64,000 bases of DNA from Desulfatibacillum alkenivorans DSM 16219 (GTDB lineage Bacteria > Desulfobacterota > Desulfobacteria > Desulfobacterales > Desulfatibacillaceae), in assembly GCF_900142135.1 (NCBI RefSeq), contig NZ_FQZU01000001.1:347653-411652 (forward strand), given 5' to 3'. Below the pieces are notes generated by a model. The model was given only the letters and a program-made list of their open reading frames with translations, was not told where the DNA came from and ran no database searches. Shown piece by piece: positions 33,221 through 43,188 of this stretch. Made by a program: the position numbers and the translations under genes. Each line of letters starts with the position of its first letter. Within the stretch, counting starts at the first letter, position 1.

Positions 33221-36019
33221 ATGGACTACAAAAAAACCCTGAATTTGCCTAAGACCTCTTTTCCCATGAAGGCCAACCTTTCCCAGAAAGAGCCTGTCAT
33301 GCTGGAAAACTGGGATAAGGCCGACATGTACAACTCCCTACGCAAAGAAGCTGAGGGACGTACGCGCTTTATATTGCACGACGGCCCTCCATACGCCAAC
33401 GGCAATATTCACATCGGGACCGCCCTGAACAAGATTTTGAAGGACATTATCATCCGTTCCCGGAACATGGCCGGATTCGACGCCATTTACGTGCCCGGCT
33501 GGGACTGCCACGGCCTGCCCATCGAGCATAACGTGGACAAGGAGCTTGGCAAGAAAAAGGCGGACATGACCCAGGTCCAGATCCGCCAGGAATGCCGCAA
33601 GTACGCGGAACGCTTTATCGGCATCCAACGCGGGGAGTTCAAGCGTTTGGGCGTCTGGGGCGAGTGGGACAACCCCTACCTGACCATGAACTACAAGTAC
33701 GAAGCGGACATCATGCGCGAATGCGGCAAGTTCGCCGACAACGGCGCCTTGTTCCGCGGCAAAAAGCCCGTGTACTGGTGCAACCGCTGCCAGACCGCCC
33801 TGGCCGAGGCCGAGGTGGAGTACGAGGACGAAAAAAGCCCGTCCATCTTCGTGAAGTTCGCCGCGGACGACGATTTCGCCCAGGCCATTCCCGAACTGGC
33901 CGGCAAAAAGGTCTTTGTGGTCATCTGGACCACCACGCCCTGGACCCTGCCCGGCAACCTGGCCATCTGCCTGCACCCGGATTTTGAATACTCCGCCGTG
34001 GAAGTGAACGGAGACGAAGTCCTGATTCTGGCGAGCGACCTGGTGGAATCCAATATGAAGGATTTCGGCATCGAGGATTACAAGGTTCTGGCGACCTTCG
34101 CCTCTTCGCTCCTGGAAAAGAAAACATGCCGCCATCCCTTTTACGACCGCGAATCCCTCATGGTCCTGGGCGCCCACGTGACCCTGGAAGCGGGCACCGG
34201 CTGCGTGCACACCGCCCCCGGCCACGGCCGCGAGGACTATGAGGTCGGCCTGGCTTACGGCCTGGAGCCGTACTCCCCGGTTAACGACAAGGGCTGTTTT
34301 GAAGACGACGTGGAATTTTTCGCCGGCCAGTTCGTGTTCAAGGCCAACGAGAACGTCATCGCCAAGCTGGAGGAGAACAACGCGCTCATCCTCTCCAAAG
34401 GATTGGAGCACTCCTATCCCCATTGCTGGCGCTGCAAGCAGTCGGTCATCTTCCGGGCCACGCCCCAATGGTTCATCTCCATGGACAAGACCGGCTTGAG
34501 AAAAGCCGCGCTTACGGAGATCGACCAGGTCAAATGGGTTCCCCACTGGGGCCGCGACCGGATTTACGGCATGATCGAAAACCGCCCGGACTGGTGCGTT
34601 TCGCGCCAGCGCTCCTGGGGCGTGCCCATCGTGGCTTTTTACTGCGCGGACTGCGGCGAGTTGCTGGTCAACATGGATGTCGTGGAAAACGTGGCCAAAA
34701 AAACCGAAGAGCAGGGCGCGGACGTATGGTTTGCGGAATCCGCCGCGGACCTGCTGCCCGAAGGAACCAAGTGCGCCAAGTGCGGAAGCTCCTCCTTTGA
34801 AAAGGAAACCGACATCCTGGACGTGTGGTTCGACTCCGGCGTCAGCCACGCAGCGGTTTTGGAGGCCCGCGACTATCTGCGCTGGCCCGCGGACATGTAC
34901 CTGGAAGGCAGCGACCAGCATCGCGGCTGGTTCCACAGCTCCCTGTTGTCCGCCGTGGGCACCCGGGGCAAGGCGCCTTACAAGGCGGTCCTCACCCACG
35001 GTTTTGTGGTGGACGCCAAGGGCCGTAAAATGTCCAAGTCCGTGGGCAACGTCATCGCCCCCGGCAAGGTGATCAAATCCCATGGCGCCGAAATCCTGCG
35101 CCTGTGGGTTTCCGCCGCCGACTATCGGGACGACATCCGGATTTCCGACGAAATCCTCAAGCAATTGTCCGACGCGTACCGGCGCATCCGCAACACATGC
35201 CGGTTCATTCTGGGCAACCTGGGCGATTTCGATCCTCAAAAAGACGCCGTGGAACAGGACATGATGCTGGAAATCGACCGCTACGCCATGCACAAGCTGC
35301 AAGGGCTCATCCGCCGCTGCAGGGCCGCATACGACGAGTTCGAGTTCCACGTGATCTATCACGCGCTGCACAACTTCTGCGCCGTGGACCTTTCGGCCTT
35401 TTATCTGGACATCCTCAAGGACAGGCTGTACGTGTCCCCTCCCGGCTCCCACGCCAGGAGAAGCGCCCAGACCGTGCTGTACAAACTCATCGACGCCATT
35501 GTAAAGCTCATGGCGCCCGTTCTTTCCTTCACTGCGGAAGAGGTTTATGAGTATATGCCCCAGGTGGAAGGCAAGAAGCAAAGCGTGCACCTGGAATTGT
35601 TCCCCGAAGTGGATCCCGATTGGCAGAACGAGAAGCTGGCCGCCCAATGGGAGCTTATCCGCAAGGTTCGCGGCGAAGTGACCAAGGCCCTGGAAGAAGC
35701 CCGGGCCGCCAAGGTCGTTGGCCATCCTTTGGACGCTTCCGTAACCCTGTACGTGGACGAGGACCTGTTCAAGTCCCTGTCCCCCTACGAGCACGAGCTC
35801 AGGCGCTTGTTTATCGTGTCTGAAGTCGTCCTGACCACGGATGCGGCGCCCGAAGACGCCTTCAAGAGCGAAACCCTGGCCCTTGCCGTGGGCGCCAAGG
35901 CCGCGCCCGGCGAAAAATGCCAGCGCTGTTGGGTTTACGACACCACCGTGGGAGACGACGCCGAACAGCCCACGGTGTGTCTGAGATGCCGTGACGCCCT
36001 GGCTCAAATGGAATCATAA
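33221..36019 (+). CDS. ileS: isoleucyl-tRNA synthetase
   Basis: IleRS charges tRNA-Ile and edits mischarged valine. The 932-residue class I enzyme has the HIGH motif in P-Y-A-N-G-N-I-H-I-G (about 57-66), the editing domain (about 200-400, with W-T-T-T-P-W-T-L-P and D-Y-E-V-G), KMSKS in G-R-K-M-S-K-S-V-G-N (about 600-609) and a C-terminal zinc knuckle C-Q-R-C-W ... C-L-R-C. The ATG five bases after GGAGG was chosen over a GTG three bases earlier. lspA follows at once. Confidence 0.97.
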   Translation: MDYKKTLNLPKTSFPMKANLSQKEPVMLENWDKADMYNSLRKEAEGRTRFILHDGPPYANGNIHIGTALNKILKDIIIRSRNMAGFDAIYVPGWDCHGLPIEHNVDKELGKKKADMTQVQIRQECRKYAERFIGIQRGEFKRLGVWGEWDNPYLTMNYKYEADIMRECGKFADNGALFRGKKPVYWCNRCQTALAEAEVEYEDEKSPSIFVKFAADDDFAQAIPELAGKKVFVVIWTTTPWTLPGNLAICLHPDFEYSAVEVNGDEVLILASDLVESNMKDFGIEDYKVLATFASSLLEKKTCRHPFYDRESLMVLGAHVTLEAGTGCVHTAPGHGREDYEVGLAYGLEPYSPVNDKGCFEDDVEFFAGQFVFKANENVIAKLEENNALILSKGLEHSYPHCWRCKQSVIFRATPQWFISMDKTGLRKAALTEIDQVKWVPHWGRDRIYGMIENRPDWCVSRQRSWGVPIVAFYCADCGELLVNMDVVENVAKKTEEQGADVWFAESAADLLPEGTKCAKCGSSSFEKETDILDVWFDSGVSHAAVLEARDYLRWPADMYLEGSDQHRGWFHSSLLSAVGTRGKAPYKAVLTHGFVVDAKGRKMSKSVGNVIAPGKVIKSHGAEILRLWVSAADYRDDIRISDEILKQLSDAYRRIRNTCRFILGNLGDFDPQKDAVEQDMMLEIDRYAMHKLQGLIRRCRAAYDEFEFHVIYHALHNFCAVDLSAFYLDILKDRLYVSPPGSHARRSAQTVLYKLIDAIVKLMAPVLSFTAEEVYEYMPQVEGKKQSVHLELFPEVDPDWQNEKLAAQWELIRKVRGEVTKALEEARAAKVVGHPLDASVTLYVDEDLFKSLSPYEHELRRLFIVSEVVLTTDAAPEDAFKSETLALAVGAKAAPGEKCQRCWVYDTTVGDDAEQPTVCLRCRDALAQMES

Positions 36020-36039
36020 GCCGGGACCAGCGAACGCGA

Positions 36040-36555
36040 ATGGAAAACATGGCCTTGAAAAAATGGCTGCGGTTCATCGCCGTGGTCCTGCCTATTGTGA
36101 TTGCGGATCAGGCCGTCAAAATGGCGGTCCTGGTCCGCATTCAATACGCCGACAGCGTGGAGATGATCCCGGGCTTCTTCTACCTGACCCACTTGTACAA
36201 CACGGGCGGGGCCTTCGGCCTGGGAGCGGACGCGGCCTCGTGGGTTCGCATCCTGCTTTTTCTGGGCGTATCCAGCATCGCCGCAATCATCGTGCTTGTG
36301 CTCTACAAGAAGACGCCTTATGAAAGCCGATGGTTTTCCCTGGCTTTGTGCTGCATTTTCGCCGGGGCTATGGGCAACCTCATAGACCGGCTTTTCAGGG
36401 ACGGCAAGGTGGTGGACTTTCTGGAGTTTTACATTCCGGCGGTCCCCATGAACCTGTTCAATCCCTGGCCTCCGTTCAACATAGCCGATATGGCCATTTC
36501 CATTGGGGTGGCCGTGCTTATGCTGTATTTTCTCACGGGCAAGGACCCTTTGTGA
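36040..36555 (+). CDS. lspA: lipoprotein signal peptidase
   Basis: LspA (signal peptidase II) cuts prolipoprotein signal peptides after Lgt has added diacylglycerol. The 171-residue membrane protein has four helices, the D-Q-A-V-K motif early, N-T-G-G-A-F-G, G-N-L-I-D-R-L and F-N-I-A-D-M-A-I with the catalytic Asp pair in the last two. An ATG three codons on (36049) is an equally possible start. It sits between ileS and lgt, an order (ileS-lspA) shared by many bacteria. Confidence 0.95.
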   Translation: MENMALKKWLRFIAVVLPIVIADQAVKMAVLVRIQYADSVEMIPGFFYLTHLYNTGGAFGLGADAASWVRILLFLGVSSIAAIIVLVLYKKTPYESRWFSLALCCIFAGAMGNLIDRLFRDGKVVDFLEFYIPAVPMNLFNPWPPFNIADMAISIGVAVLMLYFLTGKDPL

Positions 36556-36580
36556 TTCCCGCCCGGCTTGGGAGCCGTTC

Positions 36581-37348
36581 ATGCATCCTGTTCTGATCCA
36601 AATCGGACCGCTTACGCTTCACTCCTATGGATTCATGATCGCCGTGGGTTTTCTGCTGGGCATGTTTCTGGCCTCCAGAGAAGCCCGGCTGCAAAATGAA
36701 TATCCCGAACGCATCATGGACCTGTGCTTTTATCTGGTCCTGGTCGGCGCCCTGGCTTCCCGGGTTCCTTACGTCATATTCAATTGGCATGAGTTCGCCG
36801 GCAATCCTGTGGACATCATAAAAATCTGGAAGGGCGGCCTGGTTTTTTACGGCGGGTTCATAGGCGCTCTGGGCGTGTTCGCCTTTTTTGTCAAAAAGTA
36901 CTCCATGGACGCCTGGAAGACCATCGACATCCTGGCGCCTTCCGTAGCGTTGGGACACGCCTTCGGCCGTATTGGCTGTTTTTGCGCCGGATGCTGCTAC
37001 GGCAGGCCCACGGACCTGCCCTGGGCCGTGACCTTCACCAACCAGCAATGCCTGGCGCCTTTGAACATTCCCTTGCATCCCACGCAACTGTATTCTTCCC
37101 TGGGCTTGTTCTGCATCTTCGCGCTATTGTTTTTCATCGTCAGGCCGCGCAAAACCTTCCATGGCCAGGTTTTTTGGACGTATATCCTGGTTTACGCAAT
37201 TTTCAGGTTCTGCATTGAGTTTCTGCGCGGGGATGACCGGGGGGCTTATTTTTTGGGGCTGCTTTCGCCGTCTCAGACTGCGGCGGTCGTCCTGGTCGTC
37301 CTGGCCGTCGTCTTTTTGCTGAAACTCCGTAAACGGAAGATCGCCTGA
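36581..37348 (+). CDS. lgt: prolipoprotein diacylglyceryl transferase
   Basis: Lgt moves diacylglycerol from phosphatidylglycerol to the lipobox Cys of prolipoproteins. The 255-residue multi-helix protein starts M-H-P-V-L-I-Q-I-G-P-L-T-L-H-S-Y-G (His-containing family start) and has the signature H-A-F-G-R-I-G-C-F-C-A-G-C-C-Y-G-R with several extra cysteines, then H-P-T-Q-L-Y and F-C-I-E-F-L-R. The start was fixed by the family N-terminus and GGGAG upstream. Confidence 0.95.
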   Translation: MHPVLIQIGPLTLHSYGFMIAVGFLLGMFLASREARLQNEYPERIMDLCFYLVLVGALASRVPYVIFNWHEFAGNPVDIIKIWKGGLVFYGGFIGALGVFAFFVKKYSMDAWKTIDILAPSVALGHAFGRIGCFCAGCCYGRPTDLPWAVTFTNQQCLAPLNIPLHPTQLYSSLGLFCIFALLFFIVRPRKTFHGQVFWTYILVYAIFRFCIEFLRGDDRGAYFLGLLSPSQTAAVVLVVLAVVFLLKLRKRKIA

Positions 37349-38808
37349 TGGAGATCAACCACGCCAATTTGAATTCCGTTCTAAAGCCAAAAGACGGCTT
37401 TGCCCCGGCCTACCTGATTTACGGGGACGAAATGCTGTACAAGGAGGCCTTCGCCAAACTCCTGGACGCCATGGTCCCCAAGGAGCAGCAGGGGCTTAAC
37501 TACGATCCCCTGGACGGCAGGGACGCCCCGGCCTCGTCCGTCGCCGCCAGCCTCCAGACCTATCCCATGTTTCCGGGAACCAAGGTCACAGCCTGGCTGG
37601 ACTCCAAAGTGTTTTACTCCCAAAAGCAAACCATCGCCCTGTTGGAAAAGGCGGAGGACGCTTTCAAGAATAAAGGCGTGGCGCGGGCCGCACGCTTTGT
37701 CCTGGATTATTTGAGCATCAGAAAGATCAGCCTGGAAGACCTTAACCGGGCCGACCCCGTAGCCAGCCTGAACCTGCCCGAGGATCACAAGGGCCTGGCC
37801 GGAGACTGGCTGGAGGAATCCCTGGCCCATTGCATCGACGAGGGCAAAAAGGTCCCCGTCTACCTGGACGAAGGCGAAATGATCGTCCAGGTTCTGGAGC
37901 AGGGATGCGGGGATAACCACCTGATCATCACGGCCGACCTGGCCGACAAACGCAAAAAGCTTTTCAAGTACATCAAGGACCACGGCGTGGTGGTGGACTG
38001 CTCCGTGCCCAAGGGCAACGTCCAGGCGGATAAGCAGGCCCAGGCTCAGGCCCTGACCGTGCAGATGAACAAGGTGCTGGACGCCCGCGGCAAATCCATG
38101 GAGCCCCGGGCTTTTTCCATGATCCAGGAACGCATCGGCGCGGATTTGCGCACCTTCACCAATACCCTGGAAAAGCTGGCCTCCTACGTGGGCGACCGGC
38201 CCGTTATCACGGCAAGGGACGTGGAAGCCGTGGTCTCCCGCACCAAGGAAGACCCCATCTTCGCGTTCACCAACGCCCTGGCTTCCAAAAACGCCCAGGA
38301 ATCCCTGGCCTTGCTGGATCGACTCCTTGCCGGGGATTTTCATCCCCTGGCCGTAGCCGCGGCAAGCGCCAACCACTTGCGCCGGTTTTTGGCCATCAAA
38401 ACCTTTTTGGCCGGCCCCTTTGGAAACCGCTGGAACAAGGGCATGAATTTCAATGCCTTTAAAAGCACGGTTATGCCGGCGATCTCTGATCACGACGCCC
38501 GCACCCAGGCGGTTTTGGACGCGTGGGATGATCAATTAAAGGTGGAGGAAAAGGAAGAACCGGGCAAGAAACCCAGGAAAACCAGGAAAGCCGCCAAAAA
38601 ACTCACCACAGACCTGTTTGTGGCCCCCCCAGGCCGTAATGCCTATCCCATCTATTTGGCGTTCAAGGAATCGGAAAACTTCACCATGGACGAATTGACA
38701 AACGCCATGGATCTCCTGATCCAGGCGGACCGGGACATCAAACGCTATCCCCCGCATTACGACAAAATGATCATGGAAAAGGTCATCCTGGGCATTTGCG
38801 CCCGCTGA
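37348..38808 (+). CDS. holA: DNA polymerase III delta subunit (HolA-like)
   Basis: This 486-residue protein resembles HolA, the clamp-loader subunit that opens the beta clamp. Features are P-A-Y-L-I-Y-G-D-E-M-L-Y-K-E (about 20-33), I-I-T-A-D-L-A-D-K-R-K-K-L-F-K near 195 and L-R-T-F-T-N-T-L-E-K-L-A-S-Y near 270. It is longer than the usual about 340 residues, with an insertion about 90-180 and a charged K-E-E-P-G-K-K-P-R-K segment near 400. Its ATG overlaps the lgt stop (TGATG). Identification is moderately sure because delta subunits vary strongly. Confidence 0.82.
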   Translation: MEINHANLNSVLKPKDGFAPAYLIYGDEMLYKEAFAKLLDAMVPKEQQGLNYDPLDGRDAPASSVAASLQTYPMFPGTKVTAWLDSKVFYSQKQTIALLEKAEDAFKNKGVARAARFVLDYLSIRKISLEDLNRADPVASLNLPEDHKGLAGDWLEESLAHCIDEGKKVPVYLDEGEMIVQVLEQGCGDNHLIITADLADKRKKLFKYIKDHGVVVDCSVPKGNVQADKQAQAQALTVQMNKVLDARGKSMEPRAFSMIQERIGADLRTFTNTLEKLASYVGDRPVITARDVEAVVSRTKEDPIFAFTNALASKNAQESLALLDRLLAGDFHPLAVAAASANHLRRFLAIKTFLAGPFGNRWNKGMNFNAFKSTVMPAISDHDARTQAVLDAWDDQLKVEEKEEPGKKPRKTRKAAKKLTTDLFVAPPGRNAYPIYLAFKESENFTMDELTNAMDLLIQADRDIKRYPPHYDKMIMEKVILGICAR

Positions 38809-38851
38809 TTCATTTTAGCGGATGGGCGGCTCGCGGGCGCTTGGCTGGTTT

Positions 38852-39002
38852 TTTTGTTGGGTTTCGCGGGGCTCTACCCTACGTCGCAACAAGAAAAGCC
38901 GTAGGGTGGTTCTGCTATGGTAAAATATCTAAAATCCAATATGTTACAACTATGTAGGCAATCCTCGAAGCCGCCGAAGCTGTGCAGGTTCACCCAACAA
39001 AA
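38852..39002. repeat. composite palindromic repeat element
   Basis: The 151-base unit is bounded by TTTTGTTGGGT (38852-38862) and ACCCAACAAAA (38992-39002), and holds an inner inverted repeat CCCTACG/CGTAGGG (38877-38883, 38900-38906). It is the same design as the element at 21455-21672, with more decay. It fills the convergent gap between holA and the TPR gene. Confidence 0.65.
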
Positions 39003-39008
39003 TTTGGT

Positions 39009-41135
39009 CTAACGAAAACCATCCCAGACAAATTTGTTTTCATACGGCGTGAGAAACGCAGCCAATTGCTCACGCCCTCCCGAAAATGACCCAATGCACT
39101 CGCCTAATTCAAATCCTTCCGCCGGAGCAGGGCGGGCTTGGGAGCGCGAAAGCAATAATCCTACTTTTCCGGAATCCTGCTTCATTATAAAATAAAGCCG
39201 CCAAACAGGCGCAGCGTCTTTGGCATTCTCTTGCTGAAATGATTTTAAAGCCCTGCCAAGGCGCTTGGCGCTCCTTATTTTGTCCCCTTGCTCCAAATAC
39301 ACCATCCCCAACCCCAGGTTGGCCCTGGCTGTTTGCTGTTTGGAACTCAAGGCTCGCTGGAAGTATTTCTCCGCCCGGGTCCAATCTTTTTCCGAAAAGG
39401 ATGCCTCGCCTAATGTTACGATGGCTTCTGAGTCATTGGGATCGTATTGCAGTATTTCCTCACAGATCGCCCTGGCCTGATGCGCCATGCCCTGTGCTAT
39501 GAGCAAACCGCCCAGGTTCTTGTATTTGGCGGCCATTTCCCGGCTGGCGCGAGCAATCTCTTTGGTTTTGTGGCGGGCCTGTTCCTCCATGCCCATCGCC
39601 TTCATGGCGGCGATCAGGTTGGCGCCGTCCTCCGCATACAGCTTTTCGGCGAACCGGGCCATCTCGTAATGCCGCATGGCATGGTAGATGTCGCCCTTTT
39701 GCTCACTGCTTTTAGCCCTTGCAATCCTTCTGGCGTGAAAATCCTTATACAGCGCCAGGGTTTTACCCAGGGCGGGGACCGCCTCGGCGTATCGTTGCGA
39801 GTAAAACAAGGTTTCCGCCCAATGGCGCATGGGACGCAGGAGGTTGGGCGACTTGACCGCGCAATCCTTCCTCAAGGCCTTGGCGTCCGCCCAGACGTGG
39901 TTTCGTTGCCAGGTCCAGAAACTGAAAACCGCGGCAAGGCAGCACAGCATGGCGACCGCCCGTTTGTTACTCAAATAGGTGAAGGAGAGAAAGCTGACGA
40001 GCAGGCAGGCGAACAGGGACGGCAAATACAACCTGTGTTCGGTCATGAGATGCAGAGGCAGGACGGAAGACTCGATAGCCAGGGTTCCGAGAATCCACAA
40101 TATGCAAAACGCGGCGATGCGCCGTTTTTTGGCGTTTAAGACAGCCCAGATAATGCAAGAGGCGATTACAGCCATGAACAATAAGGTCCAAGGCGGGGCC
40201 AGCAGGGAGTTGGAAAGGGGAATGTCGTGATCCGCATTCAGGCGCGAGGGATGAGGAAACATAAACAAGGACAATAAAGTCAGCACCGCCCGGGGCTGGG
40301 TGAAGAGCCTTTGGGCCGGCGTGAAGTCCATGACCACGAATCGCTCCGTCAGCCAATTCATGGGGGCGAAATCCATAACCGCAAGCGCTGAAAAAACTCC
40401 CAGCAGAGCCATGCCCGCCATAAGCGCCAGGCTTCGAATCAGGCTTTTCCGGCTCATGTCCTGTATGAAAAAGCAGTCGTACAGCACAATCAAAAAGGGC
40501 AGGGCGGCCATGTTCTCCCTGGACCCGATGGTGAACACGAACAGGACTCCGGCAGCGGCCCAAAGCGCAATCCTCTTTCCACCCGAAGAAGCCAGGCGCG
40601 CCTTTACGTAAAAAAGCATGCATAAAAGGGCTGTCAGGGCGGGCAGAATGCACTTGCGTTTGACGATGTAGGATACCGCCTGGGTTTGCACGGGCTGAAC
40701 CAGAAAAATCAAGGCTGCAAAAAAGGCGATCAGCGCGGCTTTGTGTGCGTCCAGCCCTGCGCCCGGCAATTGAAGCGTCGTCTTAAGCAGCAAAAAGAGG
40801 AAAAACGCGGCAAAAATATGGATGACGACATTTGTAAATCGGAACCAAAAAGGATTGGGGCCGTGGACGTAATAGCTCAGGGCCAGGGAAAGCTCGGAAA
40901 ATGGATGGGTGGAATTGGCCTTGACTAATTGAATGACCGAATGCAGGGAAGGGGTGAATGCTTTCAGGTTCGGGTTGGACGCAACCATGGGAAGGTCGGC
41001 CTGCACAAAGGGGCCGGGCAGGGCGCTGGAATAGCATAGCAATGCGACGGCGGCGAAAAACAGAAGCACCGCCCAGGATCGCCGTCCCGGCTGCTCCGGA
41101 AAACCTGCTAAAGTTTTGGCGGATGATTCACTCAT
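39009..41135 (-). CDS. membrane protein with C-terminal tetratricopeptide repeats
   Basis: The 708-residue protein has about ten transmembrane helices over residues 20-400, with a first periplasmic loop after P-G-P-F-V-Q-A-D. TPR-like helices follow from about 420 to 650 (A-K-Y-K-N-L-G-G-L-L-I-A-Q-G, A-I-V-T-L-G-E-A-S-F-S-E-K-D-W-T-R-A-E-K-Y-F). This matches the bacterial TMTC-like/PMT-superfamily glycosyltransferase layout, but no transferase motif is certain. The start is unclear: the ATG at 41135 has no good ribosome site, and a TTG at 41165 is open. It lies 74 bases after tyrA on the same strand. Confidence 0.7.
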   Translation of the reverse strand: MSESSAKTLAGFPEQPGRRSWAVLLFFAAVALLCYSSALPGPFVQADLPMVASNPNLKAFTPSLHSVIQLVKANSTHPFSELSLALSYYVHGPNPFWFRFTNVVIHIFAAFFLFLLLKTTLQLPGAGLDAHKAALIAFFAALIFLVQPVQTQAVSYIVKRKCILPALTALLCMLFYVKARLASSGGKRIALWAAAGVLFVFTIGSRENMAALPFLIVLYDCFFIQDMSRKSLIRSLALMAGMALLGVFSALAVMDFAPMNWLTERFVVMDFTPAQRLFTQPRAVLTLLSLFMFPHPSRLNADHDIPLSNSLLAPPWTLLFMAVIASCIIWAVLNAKKRRIAAFCILWILGTLAIESSVLPLHLMTEHRLYLPSLFACLLVSFLSFTYLSNKRAVAMLCCLAAVFSFWTWQRNHVWADAKALRKDCAVKSPNLLRPMRHWAETLFYSQRYAEAVPALGKTLALYKDFHARRIARAKSSEQKGDIYHAMRHYEMARFAEKLYAEDGANLIAAMKAMGMEEQARHKTKEIARASREMAAKYKNLGGLLIAQGMAHQARAICEEILQYDPNDSEAIVTLGEASFSEKDWTRAEKYFQRALSSKQQTARANLGLGMVYLEQGDKIRSAKRLGRALKSFQQENAKDAAPVWRLYFIMKQDSGKVGLLLSRSQARPAPAEGFELGECIGSFSGGREQLAAFLTPYENKFVWDGFR

Positions 41136-41238
41136 CAGGTTGACGACGGCCGCTTGCGCCCCCAAGGCCGCGGGGAGGATTTTACAGGCGCGCGTCCGTC
41201 CGGATGTCCTTCGCTAATAGTAATTGTCCGGTCCGTCT

Positions 41239-42081
41239 TTACACCGCCCGTTCCTTGAATTTGGCCAAGGTCTCCAGGCAGGCGTCGCTTTCGATCATGC
41301 CCTGCTCCGGGAAGGTTCCCAAAAACGCGTCAATGGCCGCCATGATTTCCGGGTCATGGCAGATATTATTTTTCACCTCATCGGCGGAGGAGAGAAACTG
41401 GTCCAAGACCTCGGACGCCATGGGATTTTTGCAGATGAGGTTCCGGTAAAGCTCCGTGTCCTGGGCGAACATGCGGCCCAAAAGCCCCAGTTTCAAACGG
41501 AATATGGGCGTGGCGTACGGCCGGATTTCCTTGGGATCCACCCCCAACTGCAACAGGGTTTTGCCGAAGGAAATGGTCATGAAATGGGTCAGGGCCTGGA
41601 CGACCGCCATGTTGCGGTCGTGGGTGTCGCCGTCCGTGATGGTCACCACGGCGCCTTTGGCTTCCAACTGGCTTTCCAGCCAGGGGAGCCAGGGGCCTTC
41701 GCCCATGGGGCAGACGATGACGTTTTGGCCGGCCATGCCCGCCGTGCTGGGGCCGAACAGGGGATGGGTTCCGATGACCTGGGCCTGGGTGGACTCCTTC
41801 ATGGCCTGGTTGATGTCGTGCTTCATGGAGCACATGTCCATGAGGAGTTGGTCTTTGTTCATGAGGGGGCCGACTTGATGGGCCATGTCAATGGAGGCGT
41901 CCAGGGGAAGGCTGATGATAACCACGCGGCATTGTTGGGCCAGGTCCCTCCAGGTTAACTCGGTTTTTCTTCCCGAAACCAGGACCGTATGGCCCAGGCT
42001 TTCAAAATACTCTTTGAACCACTGGCCCATCTGGCCTGTGCCTCCAATAATGCCTATGGTCGTAAACCCCGGTATTTCCAC
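41239..42081 (-). CDS. tyrA: prephenate dehydrogenase
   Basis: TyrA turns prephenate into 4-hydroxyphenylpyruvate for tyrosine. The 280-residue protein starts M-E-I-P-G-F-T-T-I-G-I-I-G-G-T-G-Q-M-G, an NAD-binding Rossmann motif. It has the M-C-S-M-K, T-H-P-L-F-G-P (His and Pro of the active site) and V-Q-A-L-T-H-F motifs, in T-protein-like form without a mutase domain. The GTG at 42081 with AAGAGG at proper distance was preferred over the GTG at 42087. Last aromatic gene of the operon. Confidence 0.92.
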   Translation of the reverse strand: MEIPGFTTIGIIGGTGQMGQWFKEYFESLGHTVLVSGRKTELTWRDLAQQCRVVIISLPLDASIDMAHQVGPLMNKDQLLMDMCSMKHDINQAMKESTQAQVIGTHPLFGPSTAGMAGQNVIVCPMGEGPWLPWLESQLEAKGAVVTITDGDTHDRNMAVVQALTHFMTISFGKTLLQLGVDPKEIRPYATPIFRLKLGLLGRMFAQDTELYRNLICKNPMASEVLDQFLSSADEVKNNICHDPEIMAAIDAFLGTFPEQGMIESDACLETLAKFKERAV

Positions 42082-42095
42082 ATCCACCTCTTAAA

Positions 42096-43178
42096 TCAAT
42101 CTGCTTTTTTTGCAAACAACTCCAAAGCCCTTACCTGGGCCTGTCTCAATACGAAGTCGGCCAATACCAGATTCAGCATAGCCTCGCATACCACGTTCAC
42201 CCTGGGGATGGCGGAGATGTCGTGCCGGCCTCCAACCTGGATGGTATCCTCCTTGCCGTCCACATCAATGGTTTGCTGGGGAACGCTGATGGACGGAATG
42301 GGCTTGACCGCCACCCGAACTACAATATCCTGGCCGCTGGAAACGCCGGCCAGGGTTCCGCCCGCGTTATTTGTTTCAAAGCCGTCTTCCCAAATCGGAT
42401 CGTTATTGACCGAGCCGGTCAGCCTCGCCGCTTCAAAGCCCGCGCCTATTTCCACGCCCTTGACCGCACCGATGCTCATCATAGCCTTGGCGATCTGCGC
42501 GTCAATCTTGTCAAACACAGGCTCCCCAAGCCCGGCCGGAACGCCTGCGGCCTGCACCTGCACCACGCCGCCCAGGGAGTCTCCGTCCTTGCGCACGTCG
42601 TTCACCCGGGCTTCCATTTTTTCCGCCGCTTCCATGTCCGGGCAGGCGAAAGGATTCTTGGCGACGGCTTCCGGGTCAATGGTTTTCGCCTTTACGCTGC
42701 CAAGCTCCAGGGTGTAAGCAAAGGTCTTGATCCCCACTTGCTCCAAAAGCAGCCCGGCCACGGCGCCTGCGGCCACCCTGCCTGCGGTCTCCCGCGCGGA
42801 AGCCCGTCCGCCGCCCTTGTAATCCCGGATGCCGTATTTTTTCTGATACGAAAGATCTCCGTGCCCCGGCCGGAACAGGTTTTTAAACCGATCGTACGAG
42901 GACGACTTGGCGTCCTTGTTCTTGATCATGAGGCTGATGGGCGTGCCTGTGGTGAGTCCTTCAAACACGCCGGAAAGAATATGCACAAGGTCTTCTTCCT
43001 TCCGGGTGGTGCTGGCCGCGGAAGCGCCCGGCTTGCGCCGGTCCATCATGACCTGGACGGCTTCCTCGGTCAGGGGAATTCCCGGAGGGCAGCCGTCCAC
43101 AACCGCTCCAATGGCGGGTCCGTGAGATTCTCCCCAGGTGGTGACGCGAAAGGCTTTTCCAAAAGTGTTACCTGACAT
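42096..43178 (-). CDS. aroC: chorismate synthase
   Basis: AroC eliminates phosphate from EPSP using reduced FMN to give chorismate. The 360-residue protein has the signatures [37 protein letters not shown] and the C-terminal Q-x-T-I-D. AAGGATG precedes the ATG. It lies 10 bases after aroK. Confidence 0.97.
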   Translation of the reverse strand: MSGNTFGKAFRVTTWGESHGPAIGAVVDGCPPGIPLTEEAVQVMMDRRKPGASAASTTRKEEDLVHILSGVFEGLTTGTPISLMIKNKDAKSSSYDRFKNLFRPGHGDLSYQKKYGIRDYKGGGRASARETAGRVAAGAVAGLLLEQVGIKTFAYTLELGSVKAKTIDPEAVAKNPFACPDMEAAEKMEARVNDVRKDGDSLGGVVQVQAAGVPAGLGEPVFDKIDAQIAKAMMSIGAVKGVEIGAGFEAARLTGSVNNDPIWEDGFETNNAGGTLAGVSSGQDIVVRVAVKPIPSISVPQQTIDVDGKEDTIQVGGRHDISAIPRVNVVCEAMLNLVLADFVLRQAQVRALELFAKKAD

Positions 43179-43188
43179 TGTTACATCC

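Noticed and set aside
33338-36007. 889-codon open frame antisense to ileS
   Set aside because: It mirrors the GC-rich codon pattern of ileS, has no family motifs or ribosome site, and ileS is certain on the other strand.
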